Shown here: positions 60,328 to 64,000 of the stretch, piece after piece | Layout: every line of letters starts with the position of its first letter | Numbering within the stretch: the first letter of the stretch is position 1 | Assembly: GCF_021432065.1 (NCBI RefSeq) | Contig: NZ_CP090364.1 | Coordinates: 2,432,601 to 2,496,600, forward strand | DNA: 64,000 bases | From: Photobacterium sp. TLY01 | GTDB taxonomy: Bacteria; Pseudomonadota; Gammaproteobacteria; Enterobacterales; Vibrionaceae | Direction: 5' to 3' | Notes under the pieces: generated by a model | Database searches by the model: none | Told to the model about the DNA's origin: nothing | What the model saw: the letters and a program-made list of their open reading frames with translations, nothing else | Position numbers and translations under genes: made by a program

Positions 60328-61596
60328 TTAAATCAATTCTGCCAGCTTCGCGGCAACCTCTGCCTGAGCCAATGTTTGCTGCTCACCACCACGGAGATCC
60401 TTCACAACTACAGTCCCTTCTGCAATTTCGTTCTCCCCCAGCACCAGAGCAACAATCGCACCAACGTTATCAGCACGTTTAAACTGTTTCTTGAAATTAC
60501 CGCCACCGAAGTGATTCATCACGCGCAGTCCCGGTACGGCTTCGCGCAGGGTTTCAGCCAGCTTCATGCCGGCCATCAGTGTCCCTTCACCGGCTGTCAC
60601 GACGTAGACATCTACAGGACGGCGAACGTCCGTAAGTTCCAGCGTTTCCAGCATCAGCACCAGGCGTTCCAGGCCCATCGCAAAGCCCACACCTTGGGTC
60701 GGTTTACCGCCCAGCTGTTCCACCATACCGTCATAACGGCCACCACCACAGACAGTGCCCTGGGCACCTAAGCTGTCGGTGATCCACTCAAAAACAGTGC
60801 GGTTATAATAATCCAAACCACGCACAAGGCGTTCATTTACCTGGTATTCGATACCCGCAGCGTCTAATAGTTCACACAAACCTGCAAAATGCGCTTTTGA
60901 ATCCTCGTCCAGATAGTCAGACAACTTCGGGGCGTCGATCAAAATGGCTTGTACGGCCTGATTTTTGGTGTCCAGCACCCGCAGCGGGTTGGTGTACATC
61001 CGGCGCTTGCTGTCTTCATCAAGCACGTCAAGATGCTGTTCCAGAAAGGCGATCAAAGCATCGCGATATTCTGCACGGGCTTCAGAAGAACCGATAGAGT
61101 TCAACTCCAGGCGTACATGCTGATCAATGCCCAGTTCACGCCACAAGCGTGCCGTCATCATGATCAGCTCCGCATCAACATCCGGCCCTTCAATACCAAA
61201 TACTTCTACACCAAACTGGTGGAACTGGCGATAGCGGCCTTTTTGCGGACGTTCATGACGAAACATGGGGCCCATATACCACAAACGCTGTTCCTGGTTG
61301 TACAGCAGGCCATTTTCAATACCGGCACGCACACAGCTGGCCGTCCCTTCAGGGCGTAGCGTCAGACTGTCACCATTACGGTCTTCAAAGGTATACATTT
61401 CCTTTTCAACCACATCGGTCACTTCACCGATAGCACGCTTGAACAAATGTGTCATTTCGACAATCGGCATACGAATTTCATTGTACCCGTAAGCGCTGAC
61501 CACTTGTTTTGCGGTATTTTCCACTTTCTGCCAAAGCGGAGACTGAGTTGGGAGGCAGTCGTTCATGCCTCGGATTGCTTGAATTTGTTTCGCCAC
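60328..61596 (-). CDS. hisS: Histidyl-tRNA synthetase
   Basis: Class II synthetase charging tRNA-His, 422 aa from the GTG at 61596, which gives [13 protein letters not shown] aligned with the E. coli start; an in-frame TTG at 61608 adds four residues. GAGAAT precedes the GTG. Motif 2 [20 protein letters not shown], HisA motif [15 protein letters not shown] and motif 3 GFAMGLERL are present. Confidence 0.97.
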   Translation of the reverse strand: MAKQIQAIRGMNDCLPTQSPLWQKVENTAKQVVSAYGYNEIRMPIVEMTHLFKRAIGEVTDVVEKEMYTFEDRNGDSLTLRPEGTASCVRAGIENGLLYNQEQRLWYMGPMFRHERPQKGRYRQFHQFGVEVFGIEGPDVDAELIMMTARLWRELGIDQHVRLELNSIGSSEARAEYRDALIAFLEQHLDVLDEDSKRRMYTNPLRVLDTKNQAVQAILIDAPKLSDYLDEDSKAHFAGLCELLDAAGIEYQVNERLVRGLDYYNRTVFEWITDSLGAQGTVCGGGRYDGMVEQLGGKPTQGVGFAMGLERLVLMLETLELTDVRRPVDVYVVTAGEGTLMAGMKLAETLREAVPGLRVMNHFGGGNFKKQFKRADNVGAIVALVLGENEIAEGTVVVKDLRGGEQQTLAQAEVAAKLAELI

Positions 61597-61675
61597 GTTG
61601 ATTCTCAATTAACCGATGGGGATTAAGTTCGAATGAATAGAACTGAATATATAAGTTATGCAGGACGTTGTGAAC

Positions 61676-61700
61676 CTTACCCCGAAGGATTCGGGGTAAG
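61676..61700 (-). terminator. Hairpin between ispG and hisS
   Basis: Eleven-bp perfect stem CTTACCCCGAA / TTCGGGGTAAG with a GGA loop, in the 118-bp gap. There is no T-run on either side, so it is more likely an mRNA barrier or attenuator than a full terminator. Confidence 0.55.
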
Positions 61701-61714
61701 TCAGACAGAAAAGC

Positions 61715-62830
61715 TTACTTTTCGATGACGTCAATCCGGTTACGCTGATCCATCATGGACGCTTTTGCCCGAATTTTCGTTTCCAGCTGATCAATCACAT
61801 TGTCATTATCAAAGCGCTCTTTCTGGCGCACACCGTCTTCATAGAAGGCGCTCTTGCGGTTACCGCCGGCTATGCCCATATGAGACACTTCGGCTTCGCC
61901 CGGTCCGTTCACCACACAGCCAATGACAGACACGTCCATCGGGATAGTGATATCTTCCAGGCGTTGTTCCAGCTCATTGACTGTACCTATCACATCAAAT
62001 TCCTGACGTGAGCAGGTTGGGCAGGCAATAAAGTTAATCCCGCGGGAACGAATACGCAGAGACTTCAGGATATCAAAGCCGACTTTAATTTCTTCGATGG
62101 GATCAGCGGCCAAAGAGATACGCAGTGTATCGCCAATCCCCTCAGCCAGCAGCATCCCCAGGCCAACAGCCGATTTGACCGCGCCGGCACGCGCGCCACC
62201 AGCTTCTGTGATACCCAGATGCAAAGGTTGTTTGATTTGCTTAGCCAGCCTGCGGTAGGACTCCACCGCCAGAAAGACGTCAGAGGCTTTGACACTGACT
62301 TTAAATTGATCGAAGTTCAGGCGATCCAGGATCTCAACATGACGCATCGCTGATTCAACCAGTGCATCAGGCGTCGGTTCACCGTATTTCTGCTGTAAAT
62401 CTTTTTCCAGCGAGCCACCGTTTACCCCGATACGGATCGGGATATTCTTGTCGCGGGCACAATCCACCACAGCACGGATACGATCTTCGCGGCCGATATT
62501 GCCCGGGTTGATGCGCAGACAGTCCACGCCATATTCCGCCACTTTTAACGCAATGCGGTAATCAAAATGAATATCAGCCACCAAAGGCAGATTCACCTGC
62601 TGCTTAATTGCTTTAAAAGCTTCAGCCGCATCCATGGTGGGTACGGAAACACGGACAATGTCTGCACCGACTTTTTCCAGTGCGCGGATTTGTGCCACTG
62701 TCGCTGCCACATCTGTGGTACGGGTATTGGTCATTGACTGCACCGCAATCGGTGCACCATCACCAATAGGCACCTTACCCACATAAATTCGGGTGGAAGG
62801 ACGACGTTTAATCGGAGACTCGTTATGCAT
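61715..62830 (-). CDS. ispG: 4-hydroxy-3-methylbut-2-enyl diphosphate synthase
   Basis: Penultimate enzyme of the MEP isoprenoid pathway, 371 aa. N-terminal TIM barrel ([37 protein letters not shown]); C-terminal [4Fe-4S] domain with [10 protein letters not shown] and [11 protein letters not shown]. Follows rodZ by 14 nt. Confidence 0.98.
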   Translation of the reverse strand: MHNESPIKRRPSTRIYVGKVPIGDGAPIAVQSMTNTRTTDVAATVAQIRALEKVGADIVRVSVPTMDAAEAFKAIKQQVNLPLVADIHFDYRIALKVAEYGVDCLRINPGNIGREDRIRAVVDCARDKNIPIRIGVNGGSLEKDLQQKYGEPTPDALVESAMRHVEILDRLNFDQFKVSVKASDVFLAVESYRRLAKQIKQPLHLGITEAGGARAGAVKSAVGLGMLLAEGIGDTLRISLAADPIEEIKVGFDILKSLRIRSRGINFIACPTCSRQEFDVIGTVNELEQRLEDITIPMDVSVIGCVVNGPGEAEVSHMGIAGGNRKSAFYEDGVRQKERFDNDNVIDQLETKIRAKASMMDQRNRIDVIEK

Positions 62831-62844
62831 CTTTCATTCTCTGT

Positions 62845-63843
62845 TTACAACGGCAACTTCAACCTGGCGACCCTGCCAGCCGGGTAGCCGCTCAGATCAA
62901 CTGGTTCACCTTTGAAGCTCATTGTAACAACACTCGGCGCCCCGAGCACTATCTTAAACGGAGCCTGCCCATCAATCGCAACGACATCGCCGCTGGATTT
63001 GATACCTGTATCCAGTTGTTTGCCATTGGCATCACGAATATCAATCCAGCAATCGCCGTTGAAGGTCAGTTTCAGATCTGGTGCTGGCGCTTCTTGCGCA
63101 ACCGAGGTCGCGTCGGTTATCAGTGCTTCATTGGCTTCATCAAAAAGCACATTGCCGTCATCATCAATCACGCTGTCCGCAGGGATATTACCCTCGCTGA
63201 CGGTATTATTTAAGGCGTCATCAAAGGTGTTCAGCGGCAAATCATCACCGGTCGGAGCATCGCTGTACTGCTCGTCAGCAGGCATCTCTTGCGTGGCCCC
63301 TTCGGCAATCGCACTCACGTCTTCGTTATTGAGCGTCTCCGCCATATCATCGACTGTGCCTGCCAGAGACTCATCCAGCGGCGGATTGCCCGGTGAGACT
63401 TGCTCAGAGATAACCGGCGTTTCAGTTTTCTGCTCTGTCTGCCACCACCAGGCCGCGGTCATACCGACGATTACAGCCCCCAGTAGCCAGGTCAGCCCCA
63501 TCACACGGTTATCATGTTTCTCACGCTTGGTTTTTCGTGAAAAGCTTTGCATGGTTTGGGCTTGCGGCTGTCCCTGACCAATGCTTTCCAGCTTGCTCAG
63601 GACTTCGTTCACATCAAGGCCGACAAATTTGGCATACGAACGGACATAGCCACGGGTAAAGGTGGCCATCTGAGCTTCATCAAAGCGGTTGTTTTCAATG
63701 TCATCGATTACAGACATCCGCAAGCGCAGCCGGCTTGCTACATCCTTCTGAGAATAGCCAAGCTGCTCACGCGCCTGGCGTAGCATGTCTCCGGGACGAA
63801 TGACGTCTTCCGTTACTTGTTCTTCATTCTGTTCAGTATTCAT
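62845..63843 (-). CDS. rodZ: Cytoskeleton protein RodZ
   Basis: Bitopic inner-membrane protein that links MreB to the elongation machinery, 332 aa. N-terminal Xre-type helix-turn-helix (GDMLRQAREQLGYSQKDVA to about 85), basic juxtamembrane stretch, TM at 114-134, a low-complexity acidic periplasmic linker (about 140-245) and a C-terminal DUF4115 beta domain ending RVARLKLPL. Its start overlaps the pilW stop by 11 nt. Confidence 0.96.
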   Translation of the reverse strand: MNTEQNEEQVTEDVIRPGDMLRQAREQLGYSQKDVASRLRLRMSVIDDIENNRFDEAQMATFTRGYVRSYAKFVGLDVNEVLSKLESIGQGQPQAQTMQSFSRKTKREKHDNRVMGLTWLLGAVIVGMTAAWWWQTEQKTETPVISEQVSPGNPPLDESLAGTVDDMAETLNNEDVSAIAEGATQEMPADEQYSDAPTGDDLPLNTFDDALNNTVSEGNIPADSVIDDDGNVLFDEANEALITDATSVAQEAPAPDLKLTFNGDCWIDIRDANGKQLDTGIKSSGDVVAIDGQAPFKIVLGAPSVVTMSFKGEPVDLSGYPAGRVARLKLPL

Positions 63844-64000
63844 TGGCTAGATAATTCTGATATTGCTGAGAATCAGGAAATTGTTGTCGCAACAATTCGG
63901 CATATTTTTCCACTCGATCAAGGCGACCGCTCTGGCGTGACGACTGAATTTTAAGAACAAGACTGTCAGCAGTCTCTCCGTATTGCCGACTGAATGCCTC
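63833..64000 (-). CDS. pilW: Type IV pilus biogenesis lipoprotein PilW/PilF, partial
   Basis: The last 55 codons of a gene whose 5' part is outside the window. The visible end has TPR-like helices (RQYGETADSLVLKIQSSR, then RLDRVEKYAELLRQQFPDSQ) and stops at TGA 63835-63833, inside the rodZ start. Identity rests on the fragment and on the conserved pilW-rodZ-ispG order. PilW helps assemble the PilQ secretin. Confidence 0.82.
   Translation of the reverse strand, partial: EAFSRQYGETADSLVLKIQSSRQSGRLDRVEKYAELLRQQFPDSQQYQNYLANEY

Overview
The window is a chromosomal segment of a marine gamma-proteobacterium of the Vibrionaceae. A Photobacterium-like genome is my best inference. The reasons are protein similarity to Vibrio and E. 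coli orthologues, an OmpL/OmpU-type porin, a DUF3360 permease, and conserved gene orders (nrdR-ribD-ribE-ribBA-ribH-nusB-thiL-pgpA; pilW-rodZ-ispG-hisS-yfgM-bamB-der; guaB-guaA; divergent purL/mltF). I see no phage, IS element, CRISPR array, rRNA or tRNA. Almost all of it is core genome.

Left part (1-15 kb): a response regulator with a TPR-like helical tail; a glutathionyl-hydroquinone reductase; xthA; grxB; a four-gene basic-amino-acid ABC importer (ATPase, binding protein, two permeases); a 1.1-kb gene-free stretch holding a well-placed FNR-type promoter; then a DUF3360 permease followed by pflB and pflA. The DUF3360 gene sits where focA usually precedes pflB. A CbiM-like membrane protein and yfbU follow.

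15-29 kb: a PgtC/PgtB/PgtA-like periplasmic protein, sensor kinase and response regulator with no PgtP transporter nearby; the regulator's AAA domain has lost its catalytic residues. Next come a general porin, rlmA, a ChaN-type lipoprotein behind a possible Fur box, a DUF534-type ABC importer, and a secreted protein with one perfect EF-hand loop and a likely glycosidase-like fold.

29-45 kb: the riboflavin/nusB/thiL/pgpA operon, in which the GTP-cyclohydrolase II half of RibBA is degenerate; glyA, a YitT protein, an unknown membrane protein, glnB, purL, mltF and tadA. glyA, purL and guaB each carry a clear PurR operator, so a purine/one-carbon regulon is spread over the window. The glyA leader also has a 13-bp perfect inverted repeat and a tandem T-tract repeat.

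45-64 kb: formaldehyde detoxification (frmA-fghA), an AbgT transporter, a possible gene remnant with its terminator, guaB-guaA, xseA, a stand-alone tandem peptide-type ABC ATPase behind a strong Fur-like site, a zinc-ribbon protein, and the der-bamB-yfgM-hisS-ispG-rodZ-pilW cluster. The last gene is cut by the window end. Nothing here is a clearly new multi-gene system. The most unusual items are the DUF3360-pflB unit, the PgtA-like pseudo-AAA regulator, the Fur-linked orphan ATPase, and the palindromes and repeats between glyA and yitT.
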